This document shows, piece after piece, positions 1 to 10,948 of a DNA stretch of 64,000 bases. The DNA comes from Ischnura elegans. Lineage: Eukaryota > Arthropoda > Insecta > Odonata > Coenagrionidae. A model generated the notes under the pieces. The model worked only from the letters and a program-made list of their open reading frames with translations. It was not told where the DNA came from and ran no database searches. The position numbers and the translations under genes were made by a program. Position 1 is the first letter of the stretch, and each line of letters begins with the position of its first letter. Location: the NCBI RefSeq assembly GCF_921293095.1, contig NC_060248.1:12914744-12978743 (forward strand). Direction: 5' to 3'.

Positions 1-329
1 CAACTACGAGTGAAACCCAAATTTCAAGTAACCAAATTATGTAAAACATATTTCCAGGCATGTATATTTTTAAATATTTTCCCGTTGCCAGGGGTGGGTT
101 ACCCTTCCACCCCCCAGACCCATCTATCCCCCCAAAGCATATTCCTAGTAACGCCAGTGGTGTGGGAAACTCTACTCAAGAATTCAAGAGCAGTATATAT
201 ATGCATGGGAAAGAAATCTATGAAAAAAAAGATCAGTTAATCTTCAACAAAGTTATAATTCGTATAAAATTACCTTGAGATATAGAGTTGCTGAATGTTT
301 TCTGTCATGAAAAAGGCGCCGTAAAAGAT

Positions 330-530
330 AAAGAACTCATAGATTGGCTATTTTCTCCGAACTGAGAGCTTGGTCGGAATCACACTAGAAGATATCGGTA
401 ATAATCCAGAAGGGGAGACCTACACGTGGCAATGAAGGAACTTGGTTACAAATCGTACAGAGAAGAGAAAGGACTGGACTAAGATCGGATAAAAATGGAG
501 TCGGTAGTTGACCAATCCTAGGATTGTAGC
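330..530 (+). repeat. Probable 3' remnant of an RTE-type LINE
   Basis: In forward translation around 430-510 the text resembles the extreme C-terminus and 3' end of the RTE-like elements seen elsewhere here (VAMKELGYKSYREE, then a stop, then CCAATCCTAGGATTG). The same CAATCCTAGGATT sequence marks the 3' end of the LINE fragment at 35325-35760. Frame breaks are numerous and no domain is intact. It is a short decayed fragment, assigned by similarity to the other copy only. Confidence 0.3.
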
Positions 531-534
531 CAGA

Positions 535-1629
535 GAAAAATGTTTAAGGAAAACGTCCCATAAAAGCATGGAGTAGCGCAACAGGCATCATTTAAAACGA
601 AGACAATGCTTTGAGGGAAGAACATTCATTTTTTCCAACTTTTTAAATTCTATTATTTTTTTGTTTACCTCATATTAAATGGAAAAGAGAAACACTTCAG
701 TTCACGCCACAGGTCAAACCGAGCCAAAGCAACAGCTATTATTACCTCGTGCAAACCTTAAAAAGTTGGCTCGTTGAGAAAGATGAACGTGTTCATAACG
801 TCGGCATGAAACCGCTCGTAAAAAGAAAAGAGGAACGTTTAACGAGGGTTTCGTGTCTCCACAAGAGAATAAAAAGAAAAGCGCGCCCTTGCCAACGCAG
901 AACCCGTATCTCCGGCGGATCGTTCCCTCCAACGTCGGTGAAGGATATTACAATGAAAATGCACCATTTCCGTATTATTCCATATGTAACATAACCCGAA
1001 GTAATAAATAACATTGAAAAATTTGGCACTTTTGCATTACTCAACATAATTTCAAGGCAAAACGTGATGAATCCGTATCAAAATATGCTTGTGACAACAG
1101 CGCTGTTAACAACTTTTAAGAAGCCTATATTTCTACTATTATGATATGTTCCCTCATTGAGATAAACTATGACTAGAATATTTATAAAACTTACACTGAA
1201 TATATAAATATTTACAAAGTACAATTACAGGTAAAAAATATTTATAATACTGTCACTAGCTTACCTCACAAAGCGCGATGTTATTGTAGATTTCCATTTG
1301 TTTCTTCTGCCATCTATCTACCACACAGCCCTTCTTTTAGGATCAGAAGGAAAACGAAATATTCTTACTCCTTTTTTCGTGGAATTGGAGCAATGCAGAA
1401 CACTACAGCACACAATTTTTTTTAAATTAACTCACACACCCTATGTAAACACCATGTAAACAAGAGACAGGCGGGAACCAAGATGGTCAAACCGAAATGC
1501 ACTATGGGAGTGTGACACGACATGTCCTTTACGGACCTTGGTTCCCTCTATCTCACAATTACTCCACCTACAGCCAACGATATTTTCATTTTTTCATTTC
1601 AACCCCAGCAGACGTTGTTCTTTCCAGTC
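535..1629. other. Unassigned intergenic stretch
   Basis: No gene or transposon family recognised. Open frames on both strands at about 714-1047 overlap each other and have no recognisable domain. A short imperfect palindrome at about 1471-1550 pairs GGGAACCAAG with CTTGGTTCCC around a 65-base spacer; its meaning is unknown. Confidence 0.4.
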
Positions 1630-1637
1630 CATATTCC

Positions 1638-2355
1638 CAGTGGCGGCTGGTGGTAATTTATCTAGGGTGTGCATTAGAGCAGATATAGGATGATTTAATT
1701 ATATTATGTTAATCCTAATCCATGAGCGTCATATTTCGTCGTAATAGAATACATAGCAAGCAAAACATATCACTGGTACACTCTACCCTTAAAATTGCAT
1801 GAACAGAAATAATATTAGCATGTATGGAAATAATTATTCTCAACGCACCTTTACAAGTAACGGTAAGTAGTTGAAATTCATTCTCTTTTCCTTACACCCT
1901 ATGAGGAAGTAGTGTAGAAAACGGCTATACAGATGGCTCTGTAGACGGACTAGGATCCTGGGCGCAGGTAGTGTAGGTGGCGGCTACACCACTACACTAC
2001 CTGCTAGTCAGTCACCAAAAGCATGGGCGTGCGCATTCGCATGGTTTTGAGCGTTTTGGGTCTGCTCCCATCACCCCTTTGAACAGCACATACCCACCCG
2101 CTTACCTCGTCCCGCCAGAGCACCCTCAAGCGATCGCACAGACCGAAAATGCGCCCGGCATGATGCCACGGGATCGCACACTTGTAGAGCGGTGAATTCG
2201 AAAAGGAGATAGCTGTAGCGTTCATAGGCTCATGTTTCTTGCATATGCAGACAGTGCTTTCATCCTTCGCGTTGCAAAGGAATAGTTTTCTTTTACAATT
2301 TATTCATCTTTGGGTGTGCACTTACTAACATGCGTATACGCACGCGCCGCCACTG
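1638..2355. mobile_element. Non-autonomous hAT-type element (MITE) with perfect 8-bp target duplication
   Basis: The left end reads CAGTGGCGGCTGG and the right end, reverse-complemented, CAGTGGCGGCGCG, giving terminal inverted repeats of about 10 bp with the CAG start typical of hAT transposons. The octamer CATATTCC sits immediately outside both ends (1630-1637 and 2356-2363), a perfect 8-bp target-site duplication as expected for hAT insertion. The 718-bp body has no transposase. It contains an internal hairpin at about 1966-2005 (CAGGTAGTGTAG against CTACACTACCTG). The intact duplication suggests a less decayed insertion than its neighbours. Confidence 0.82.
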
Positions 2356-2363
2356 CATATTCC

Positions 2364-2913
2364 TCAATCTCAGGCTACTTATATGAACAGTAACCGAAAG
2401 CGGTATAGTTGTGTGAACCCTCTCTCAATACTTTCCGGCTTGAATTGGAACGACATTTATAATTCTCACACACTAATTACATGTTATAGTCGCAATCGCT
2501 AAATTTTATAACTGATACCGGTTTTCAAATAAATATGGTGATTGGTGATTTCTCAGAATAATGCGAAACTTTCGTCAAAAATGTGATTTCTGGAAAATAC
2601 TAATTGCAAAATAATATGAAATAATTATGAATTACATACATATATTTTGCTATCCGTCACACACATAATAGCTCTTATTATATTCAATATTACAGATGGC
2701 AGTCAGTGTGTTGCGACCGGAAATAAAGTGTGAAAAACGGTGAATCATATAACGCTATCCTAAACGAAACTCTAAGGGCGAGTGAAGTGGGTAATACTGC
2801 CGCCATACTGGGTGGCGACACTCAAAATTGCAAACCATTTATAACTTATTCCACCACTTGTGACCAGAAAAAAACCACTGGCGTACAATTAAGTGTGTGT
2901 TTCAAGACCCAAT
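2364..2913. other. Unassigned intergenic stretch
   Basis: A/T-rich sequence between a hAT MITE and an AGGGTAGTTTCC-ended repeat. No coding potential, inverted repeat pair or known element recognised. Confidence 0.4.
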
Positions 2914-3245
2914 AGGGTAGTTTCCTTCATCAAAGAAAACGAAAGGAATTGATTGCGATTCGGTACCCACCATTAGTGTATTCATAATGTACAAATTATT
3001 TGGTTTTAGAAATACCGGTTTAGACGAATGGCAACGGTCAATTTTAACCTCATTTGAAAAAGGCCAGATTGGCGCCCATGCGATGCCACTCCAAGTGAAG
3101 TCATAGAGACCTAGATTCTATACGAGTAGATAGGAGTTTTACATCGTCTGAGGTTACCAATGCATGCATGAGGCACATAGCTCAGGGAAACATGTCTTAA
3201 TAATCACCTATTAAAACTGGCTAAGGTCGGAAAGTTTTCCTTGAT
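2914..3245 (-). repeat. Copy 1 of the AGGGTRGTTTCC-ended repeat, truncated
   Basis: It starts with AGGGTAGTTTCCTTCATCAA, which is the reverse complement of the right end of the copies at 7252-7910 and 17980-24336. It stays collinear with them through the ATGCATGCATGAGGCAC block and CACCTATTAAAA, losing similarity near 3245. About half the family unit is therefore present, in inverted orientation. No protein is encoded, so a non-autonomous DNA element is likely. Confidence 0.75.
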
Positions 3246-3571
3246 TTCTCCGCGGCTGTCATTGTCCATACCTCACCTCCATAGGCAAGCACACTCCGAA
3301 TATAAATTCTGATATACTCTTTCCCTAAAAAACGAGCGTTGATTTCGTCTATGTGTGTGACGTCGTTAGGGTGGGGGTATCAGGTGGTCTTTACTCAATG
3401 ATGAGCATGCATTTGTGCTAAACCGGAAAGGGGGCATCCATTAATTACGCGAGGCGTTTAGGGAGTGGAGGGGGTCAAGCCGATTCTCACCCAACCCCAC
3501 GAGGGAGTGGAGGTCATGACAAGTATAACGTAATTTTTTTCCGTATGAAAAAGTGTAAACTTGCTATCTTG
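3246..3571. other. Unassigned spacer
   Basis: About 325 bp between a truncated repeat and a mariner element. Nothing recognisable was found. Confidence 0.4.
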
Positions 3572-4535
3572 CGAGGGTGCATTGAAAAGTAAAGTCTCCA
3601 ACGGCGCTACTTCCGAACCCGTAGCGCTAGGCAAAATTTGACTAGAGCACCGCATTCCTTGGTTCCTATGCTAAAATTTAAAAGCACTCTGGTTACCTTA
3701 GGCCACTTATTCGCTGTGTGGCAGTCGTTGAGGATGAAGCCCCCGCTTAGCTCGCCCGCCAGGTGCGAACTACGCTTAAGTCATTCAATTTTTGAAAGCG
3801 AAAATGTTTTCTCGGATATAAATTCGTCACCAGTTAGTGTAATTACATGGTGAGAAGTGTATGGCCATCAAAAACGTGCGGAAAGGGTGTCGGGAGTTCT
3901 CCGATGGACGGGAAAACGTCCATGATGAGCAGCGTTCGGGGAGGCCGACTTTGCCAGAATTAACGGCGGCTTGAATTGACGAGATGGTGGGCAATAATCG
4001 GAAAATAACCCTTCATGAGATAAAGGAAGGTCTTAATGAATAGTGTGGCAACTTCTCCGTGCAGAATAATTAGTCGGAGGTCCTCGGTTGCAACATGATG
4101 TCTACCAGGTGAGGCCCTACGCAGCTCACCGATGGAGACAAAAACAAATGCGTCCACATGTGTCACATCAAATGATCGCCATAATCAATGGATTCGGCTG
4201 GGATTTCTTCAGCCACACTCCTAACAGCCCAAAAGTTGCCCCGAGGGACTACCACCTTTTTCCCGCTTTCAAAAAACTCCATGGGGGACAACGATTCAAG
4301 TCAAACGAGGAAATGCAAGACGCAGTCGACAGTTGCCTTCGCAACGCGCCGGGAGAGTGTTACGACGCCGGTATTAAAAAGCTGGATACAGGGATGCAAA
4401 AATCAATTGATCATCAAGGCGACTGTGTAGAAAAATAGCTAAATGCTCAGCCTTTCCAATTATATACGCAAAGTTGAGAATATATATATTTTCCATTTTT
4501 TTAAATAGAAGACCTTACTTTTCAATACCTCCTCG
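3572..4535 (+). mobile_element. Internally deleted mariner element
   Basis: Left end CGAGGGTGCATTGAAAAGTA and right end, reverse-complemented, CGAGGAGGTATTGAAAAGTA form terminal inverted repeats with few mismatches. Between them lie forward-strand remnants of a mariner transposase. The total length of about 0.96 kb is shorter than a full mariner of about 1.3 kb, consistent with a central deletion. No TA dinucleotide is visible directly outside either end, so the target duplication has eroded. Confidence 0.85.
3861..4438 (+). pseudogene. Broken mariner transposase
   Basis: The N-terminal part reads CREFSDGRENVHDEQRSGRP, the hallmark linker after the helix-turn-helix region of mariner transposases. 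It runs into a stop after PELTAA and then continues as IDEMVGNNRKITLHEI. The C-terminal part (from 4088) contains QHD followed by RPYAAH, corresponding to the second catalytic aspartate block, and VAPRDYHLFP, which carries the third aspartate of the DD34D triad, ending in DHQGDCVEK. The segment holding the first catalytic aspartate (GDETW in relatives) is missing. With stops, a frame change and this deletion it cannot encode an active enzyme. Confidence 0.85.
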
Positions 4536-4872
4536 AAGTAATCTTAATTACTAGTCTTAACTAATCTTTAATAAATATATTTAAACAAATTTCTGACGCA
4601 GGTTTTCGCGGCGCTCAGGTTCGGAGTAGGGTAGACTTCCGTGTTCTAGAAGGATCTTCAGCTTGCACTGACGACGCGACGCCTAAAGCACAGTTGGTAA
4701 AACGTCGCCATTAAAATGACAACGCGAACGGAAACCAGTAAAAAATCGTTTTTTTATTAATCCAACGCAATGAGGCATAGATTAAAGTATCTACACTGAA
4801 AATACGCATTTTGAATAATCTCACGTGAGATTAAAGGGAAGGAGTCGAGCCACATCTCACGATATATAGAGG
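4536..4872. other. Unassigned spacer
   Basis: Contains a moderately G/C-rich stretch at about 4600-4730 (ACGACGCGACG, AAAACGTCGCC) without open frame or inverted repeats that I can assign to a family. Confidence 0.35.
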
Positions 4873-6020
4873 AGAGCGGGGTAATACACCGTACGGCGAG
4901 GCAATACCGTGCACCATAATTTTAGATCCACTCGAGTATGTAGTGAGCCATGTTGTGAGCGCTGAGAAGTACTGATACATAGCGGAAGGAAAGCGAAACC
5001 GATAAAAACAATCCATGAGCCAATTCTGCCTTCACGCCTTCACGCACGTGCATGTGACGAAATTTTTTTCTGTTTTGTCAACTTTTCTCATAATTTTAAA
5101 GACTATCTCGAACTGAGGTAAGGAAAACATTTTATTAGTGACTTTATTCAAACTAGTGGTTTTTAAAACCCCATATCAGGAGCTATTTTTTAATACAAAA
5201 ACAAGTCCTATATTATTCTCATTTTAGGTTAGGGTTGAAAATGCTACGACATGTCGTTTTGGGGCAATTCCGTACAACCTTGCTTGGGGCAATACCGTGT
5301 AAGGCGCAAGGTGTACGGTATTGCTCCGTGTTGAACGATAATGCCCCATATGTAGGTACTATAACTTTTCTGAGCAACTTGAACATAAAAATGCTTATGT
5401 AAATTATGAAGGACCTTTGAATGTGTGAGTTGACAATCCTCCCAAGTGCAGGCGAACCTCGATAGCCCGAACACAAGATAGTCGGAACACCGCAATAATC
5501 CAAACGACCTTTTTCCGTCGTGTCGTCAGTTTTTACTAATTATGCATTTTCATATTTTAATGCTACAACAAAAAATTTAATAGTGACTAGAAAAGGATTT
5601 TATTTCATTTTAGTTTTATCTTAGCTCACTTTTATTACAACTAAGGTTGGTATTATTATATTTTAATGTTAATGCAAGATATTATGCTATGTTTTACTTA
5701 CTTTGATGATGGAATAAAACTTTAAATTACATTCTTCATCTTTGTTTTCCCCCATTGTCTTTGCAATATCGTCCATCATCTCCAGTTAGGGGCAAAACCG
5801 CAAAGAGCGGAATTGCCCTGGTACTCGGGACAATACTGAGCAGTTTAAAGAGTGTTATTTTAATGGGTATAATACTCAAAGTAAGTTAAATTTTACAAAT
5901 ATAAAGCAAAAAGTTGGAAATCGAATTTCCTTCAAAATAATTTGATTGCCTCTTCCGTTGAAGTTTTCAATTGAAAGATATAAAATAAAAATGCTTAAGT
6001 GTATGCCATTACCCCGCTCT
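4873..6020. mobile_element. Inverted-repeat element with iterated GGGGCAATACCGT motif
   Basis: A perfect 13-bp inverted repeat, AGAGCGGGGTAAT, opens at 4873 and closes at 6020, defining a unit of about 1.15 kb. Inside, variants of GGGGCAATACCGT recur in both orientations near 4900, 5259, 5286, 5312, 5340, 5789 and 5812. A/T-rich sequence lies between, without a transposase. No clear target duplication is visible. A section near 5458-5515 (GAACCTCGATAGCCCGAACA) resembles the ends of some pogo-like elements and may be a separate insertion. Superfamily unassigned. Confidence 0.5.
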
Positions 6021-6436
6021 GTCCCACACTAACGAGGATGAGGGACCAAAAATCGCATAAATCACAGAACATAACTAATTGACGCTCCCTTAGCTGCTTA
6101 GGAAAGGTCGGAACACGGAACAATGTTCGAAGACTCACGTCACTCACGTCATCTGAACTGTTTTGATTCTTCGTAATGTCATTTCCACCTCCACAGAATC
6201 TTCCTCGCCGTGAAGGCCTGGTTACGCGGTACAGAAACACGTAAAGTTAATTTATGAATGCATGTACACAAAAATGAACAGGAAAATTCACCCAAATCAA
6301 TCCAAAATTAACAAATGTATTAACGCGTGAACAGAAAATAGAACCCGTTCTAATTTGGTTCATGCATTCGTACATGTTCCGTGTCCGTTTCACAAAACTC
6401 CTTTATGCATTCAAACATTAACTCGTACGTATTAAT
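6021..6436. other. Unassigned spacer with repeated ATGCAT-type words
   Basis: The words ATGAATGCATGTAC (about 6254) and CATGCATTCGTACATG (about 6361) form an imperfect inverted pair about 100 bp apart. No known element or gene recognised. Confidence 0.3.
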
Positions 6437-6980
6437 GTACTCTGTTGTAACAAAAAAGGTTTATTGCCTCAGATACTCTGGGTTTTTCAATCAAAAAACG
6501 GTGCTGTGCACACGCGGCTAGGCCTCGACCACACTCTCCAGCTCAGCTCGCCCCACTGCCTGCGGCTCCTCGCGACAGACTGCCTACACGCCGCTCTCCG
6601 GGTGGCCGGTCTTCAGGCGTTGTGCGCCGGCACCCAGTCAAGTGGGGCCCTAAAAGGCGCACTTTACCCGTTACAGTGCAATCAAGGCATTGAGTCACAG
6701 CTGAGGTCGTTCTTCGAATACGGGAGGGCAGCCTCCACTCTGTTGAGGCCGTAGAGGAAGACACGCTTCCACGACAGTTCAGATTCAAGCTCACAGCTGA
6801 ATAAAGTAGTATATAGAATGCATAGAAAAAAATGTGTAAAAATTGTAAAAGGGCCCGTTTACGAAATTACCTTCACAGCTCAGTCAGTTTCCAGTTCACA
6901 GGAAAACAAATTAGCGCACTATATCCGACATGTACAGAAGAATGATACGTATCATTCTTTCTGCGGAATTATGACAGCTT
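6437..6980 (-). repeat. Possible solo LTR or G/C-rich retroposed segment
   Basis: A G/C-rich block is flanked by the direct 7-mer TGTACTC (6437-6443 and 6974-6980). Read on the minus strand it has a TATATA-like site near 6810, a G/C-rich body and AATAAA near 6460, followed by TTGTTACAACA. This order of TATA box, transcribed region and polyadenylation signal fits an LTR read on minus. Ends are not clean TG...CA next to the duplication, no internal retroviral genes are present and no second copy is in the window, so the assignment is tentative. Confidence 0.3.
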
Positions 6981-7251
6981 GTACTCAGCGAATATGGTAT
7001 TATGAATGGAGTTGAGCTGTTTCCTGCTCACATACATCTCTTTTCTTGAATTTGCATCTTAATTCCATACCATATACACATTATTTTTCATTCCGACGGT
7101 AACCTCTTCCTGGATTAACGGTTACAATTGGCAAAATAAAGCGATTGCAAAGCAGGCTGCGACAAATCGCATGAAAAAAATTAATGCGACATTGTTCGTT
7201 CAGAAGTTTCGCGCTTATTTTCCACTTAATTTATCCAGTTTCCATTATAAC

Positions 7252-7910
7252 AGGTTGGTTTCCTATTATTTTTTTATTGCCTAAATTGAAAGATTATTAC
7301 TCCTGGAGTACGTATTCCACTCTTTTTGATTTTTAAATGACGATATCTATTTTTCGCGATTAAATTAAAAGTGAAAATTTTCAAGCACGCGAAAACGCGG
7401 CGGCTAACTATGAATGCTGGGAAAAGTCCGTGTGACGTCATTCTGGTTCCAGCTGCCGCTGTATGAGGCCACCTTGGGGCGAGGCTATGATCGGCGATAC
7501 GATGCAGGCTGCTAGCAGGTAGCAGAGTACCCTGATAGCAGGTAGCGCTTGGCTTAAATAATGATTATTAATACGCTATCAAACAAAGGAAACTTTCCGA
7601 GCGCAAATTTTAATAGGTGATTATTAAAAAATGTTTCCCTGACCTCTGTGCCTCATGCATGAATTGGTAATCTCACACTATGTAAAACTCTAGACTACTC
7701 GTATAGAATCTAAGTCCCTGCGACGTCACGTGGAGTGGCATCGCATGGCCGCCAATCTGGCCATTGTCAAACGAGGTTAAAATTGACCATTAACATCCGT
7801 CTAAACTGGGATTTCTAAAACCAAAAAATTCTATATTATGATTGCACTAATGGTGGGTAACGAATCGCAATCAATGCCTTTCGTTTTCTTTGATGAAGGA
7901 ACGCTGCCAT
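7252..7910 (+). repeat. Copy 2 of the AGGGTRGTTTCC-ended repeat, uninterrupted
   Basis: Collinear with the copy that contains the large nested insertion at 17980-24336. Shared blocks include TTGCCTAAATTGAAAGATTA, GTGAAAATTTTCAAGCACG, AGCGCTTGGCTTAAATAA and ACTAATGGTGGGTAAC. It carries the sequence TTACTCCTGGAGTACGTATT with a single CCTGG (7302-7306), which is the un-inserted state of the site occupied in the other copy. The terminal bases are slightly diverged (AGGTTGGTTTCC). No coding sequence. Confidence 0.8.
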
Positions 7911-10034
7911 TGACGCCTGGGCACTAGCATCTTACACCAAGTGCTCCGTATTTATACTTCATTGGTATTTTTTTCCTCTTTAAACCAATCATAACACTCA
8001 CAGACACTCTTGTAGAGGCGGCTGTCTGAAGTGATGACATATTCTACCCGTAAACTTGCCTTTATACCTTCAACTTGTAATTTTCAGGGTACATAGAGTG
8101 GACCCTAGTGTCAATACATATTTGACTTCACATCAAATTTATTAATTTTACCTTATATTTTCTCAAATTCAATATTTTATATTTGACAAACAAATAATCT
8201 TTGAAATTGGTCTGCTCGTTTTATCGTATGAATTTTAAGATGTTGGCATAAGAATTGAATGTGTGAAAAAAAGGGACAACCCTTTGCATATTTTTAAAAA
8301 GGGCAATCAGGAAGGCATGGAAAATTGATGGTTGTAAAAGACGTTTTTTTACATTGCAACCTTTAAAAAAAAACTTTCATCTTTCAGCGTGAATAATTGC
8401 ATAAAATTTTGCCAAAACATGAAACCATATACACATTCCAATTCCAATCCTCATCTTCAATGATCTTGCACCATTTCTTCAGTGTCTCTCTTTATGTACC
8501 ACTTCCAATTTACCCGTCACCTGGTTCCTGAAAATATTCTCTACAGCATTCGACCCATTTCTCTTCGACTAATTTTCAGTTCCCAGTAAACGTTTTAGCT
8601 TCTTTTGGGTTTTGTTATTACATTCCCAGCATCTTCCTACTGGCTCCTTTCTTCTAATAGGGCTGTAATGAGTTCCAGAATTAATGTTTTCCATTTCAAC
8701 CAGTTTGCTTTCAAGCTGTCATTCTTCTCTTTCTATGATTGTCATCTTGAGGTTATCCTCTTTCTCTAAACCATTGTATGGTGGGTATCCTTCCTTATTC
8801 ATAAGGCAGCATAAATTCATCTCTCTTCGTCTCCTTCTGGTGTTCTCTAGTACCTTATCTAATCTAGCTTCAGCTTTCTAATCTTCTTGAATCTCAGGTT
8901 ATTTATTTATTTAAGTAATTCAGTTGGCTCTGCATTTCCACTACAGTACTGTAGCTATAGCTTTGTAGTTACGTGTGAATGTGATTTGGAATGCATTTTT
9001 TTATTGGTAGAAGTACGGTACTGTATTTTACTTTAGAATTTGGGTTGTGTAGTGTAGTGCATGTCCCCCTCAAATCCAACTGTGTCCTCAACGTGGAGAG
9101 GGGGTGTAATAGCGCACAGTCATGTTTCACCAAGTGTGGAAAAGAGAAATTTGACCACACATTGATCGTTAATTTTCTAGTTAATTTTTTCACAGCAGCG
9201 GCTTTTCATTGAGTAAATGATGTGCGTATAGATGTTTATAAAATGAAAACTGGTGAACTAGTTTTTACACATGACTTTCCGCTGGCTAATGCAATTGGTT
9301 ATGTACGTGCATATATCAAGAGTTTATAACAATTTCTTTTTTTTTCAAAATGTTTAAAGCCTCAATTTTTTAAATCTTCAATGATTTAAATTTTTAATAC
9401 TAGTTGTTTTGTAATCAGCCGGCAACAAATATTAATTCCATTGGCTAAAGTTCGATTTTTATTTAAGTGCGGAACTTGATATTTCCAAAAAATAGCATGA
9501 AGTTCCAATAATTAACTATGAGTATTTTCTTAGTTCATGTAATACTATGAAAAATTAAAATTAGGTACCTATATTTACTACCTAGCCTTACACAAACATT
9601 GCGTATTATTTTTCTATATAAGTGTGCATTCTGCTAGTTTCAGTCAAATTTAATCAAACAGCTATATTTAACTGGTATACTTATCCACTTTATTCATGTA
9701 TTTCTCCTTAAATTTGTTAATTCACAGAGTGGGAGATAGAAATTGTTAAATTATGATTTTTACTACCTGCACCTTCTGGAGTATTAGCATCATCATCCTC
9801 ACTTTTCCTATCATATGTAGATCTAGTTATTTCTAATACATTTAACTTTTGATTAATAATTAGTTGATGTGTTGCTGTGAGAAATATAAATTTTGAATTG
9901 CTTTTGTTTGTTATAATTGCCTTTGTTTCCCATTTTTCTACTTTATTGTGTACTGAGGGTTATATTGCTGTTGAACTGTGTCATTTAGTGAGAATAAAAG
10001 TACAAAATTACATGTGAAAAAATTAGTTGTAAAG
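7911..10034. other. Unassigned A/T-rich intergenic region
   Basis: About 2.1 kb with no recognised gene. Reverse translation of about 8450-8880 gives a lysine/arginine-rich broken frame that faintly resembles the connector of an RTE-type LINE, too weak to assign. The rest is low-complexity A/T-rich sequence. Confidence 0.35.
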
Positions 10035-10400
10035 CATAAATGAGAGTATGAAATTTTGCGTAGTGATAGTATGTTGCATAGTGTGAATGTGGGTATGAAG
10101 TTGAGTGCATATGAGTGTATGTAATTGAATGTAAATGAGATTATATAATTGGGTGTGAATGAAAGTATATATGTGGGCCTGAATGAGATTATTTTATTTA
10201 ATGTGGCGAGATAATGAAATTTTGAGATTATGTGGATATGTAAATAAGGGTGATGGAAGTATGTAGTTGAGATTGTATGTAATTGACTTTGACTGAGAGT
10301 ATGTAATGTAATGTGGTGAGAGAATGTATTTCAGCTTGGTGAGAGAATTGTTTAGTGCTAATATTAGTATGTAATTTTTAGTTAATGTGGATATGTAAAT
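10035..10400 (+). repeat. Degenerate minisatellite of GTGAATGAGAGTATGTAATT-like units
   Basis: Roughly 20-base units built around GTATGTAATTGAATG / GTGAATGAGATTAT repeat with heavy divergence for about 365 bp. Strand asymmetry is striking, with G and T+A rich and C rare. Unit boundaries drift, so it is an old or rapidly eroding tandem array. Confidence 0.6.
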
Positions 10401-10948
10401 TTATGTTATGACAGTTAGGTTTTCAGTACTACTGAAGGCAATTTCTCTTGCCTGTATCTCATATTATTCCGTAAAAATCCAAACGTGTATTCTTTTATCA
10501 CCCGAGCATTCTACCTGAAGGCCAAAGGTTTTAGCAACCGAAAAAGGTAGGTGCCGAGTGATAGTGAAGGAATGGGAATCCCATCCCTGGAGCAATTGTG
10601 GAAAATGATTGAGTGAGACAGCATCCACGTAAATTACGGATCATTCTATTACTTCCATTTTTAAGTAGCAGTACTGCTAAATTCCAGATGGGACTCAATC
10701 CACACTTTTCCTTTTTTCATATGTATACAACTGATGTCCTAATAACCCCGACTACACACCTTTAGAGGTGAATATTGGGTAAATATGCATATTTATTCTG
10801 TCCATAACTCTTTTCATGGCCTTATGAAGTTGGCCTTAACTTCAGTTAAAGAACAAAACAACTGATTGACACTCAGAATGAATGATTCAAAAGTATGGAC
10901 ATTATTTTCATTTTAGATGAAATTATACTAATGACCCAACAGGGTATA
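10401..10948. other. Unassigned spacer
   Basis: No gene, inverted repeat or family-level similarity recognised between the minisatellite and the pogo-type element. Confidence 0.35.

Noticed and set aside
714-1047. Overlapping frames on both strands
   Set aside because: No domain, no splice or start context, and each frame is under 85 codons.
1471-1550. Palindrome as a complete MITE
   Set aside because: Arms are about 10-14 bases with mismatches, and no target duplication or second copy is visible.
8450-8880. LINE connector on minus
   Set aside because: A Lys/Arg-rich broken frame with no conserved block is not enough for assignment.
10035-10400. CRISPR-like array
   Set aside because: Units are contiguous, drifting and without spacers; the genome is eukaryotic.
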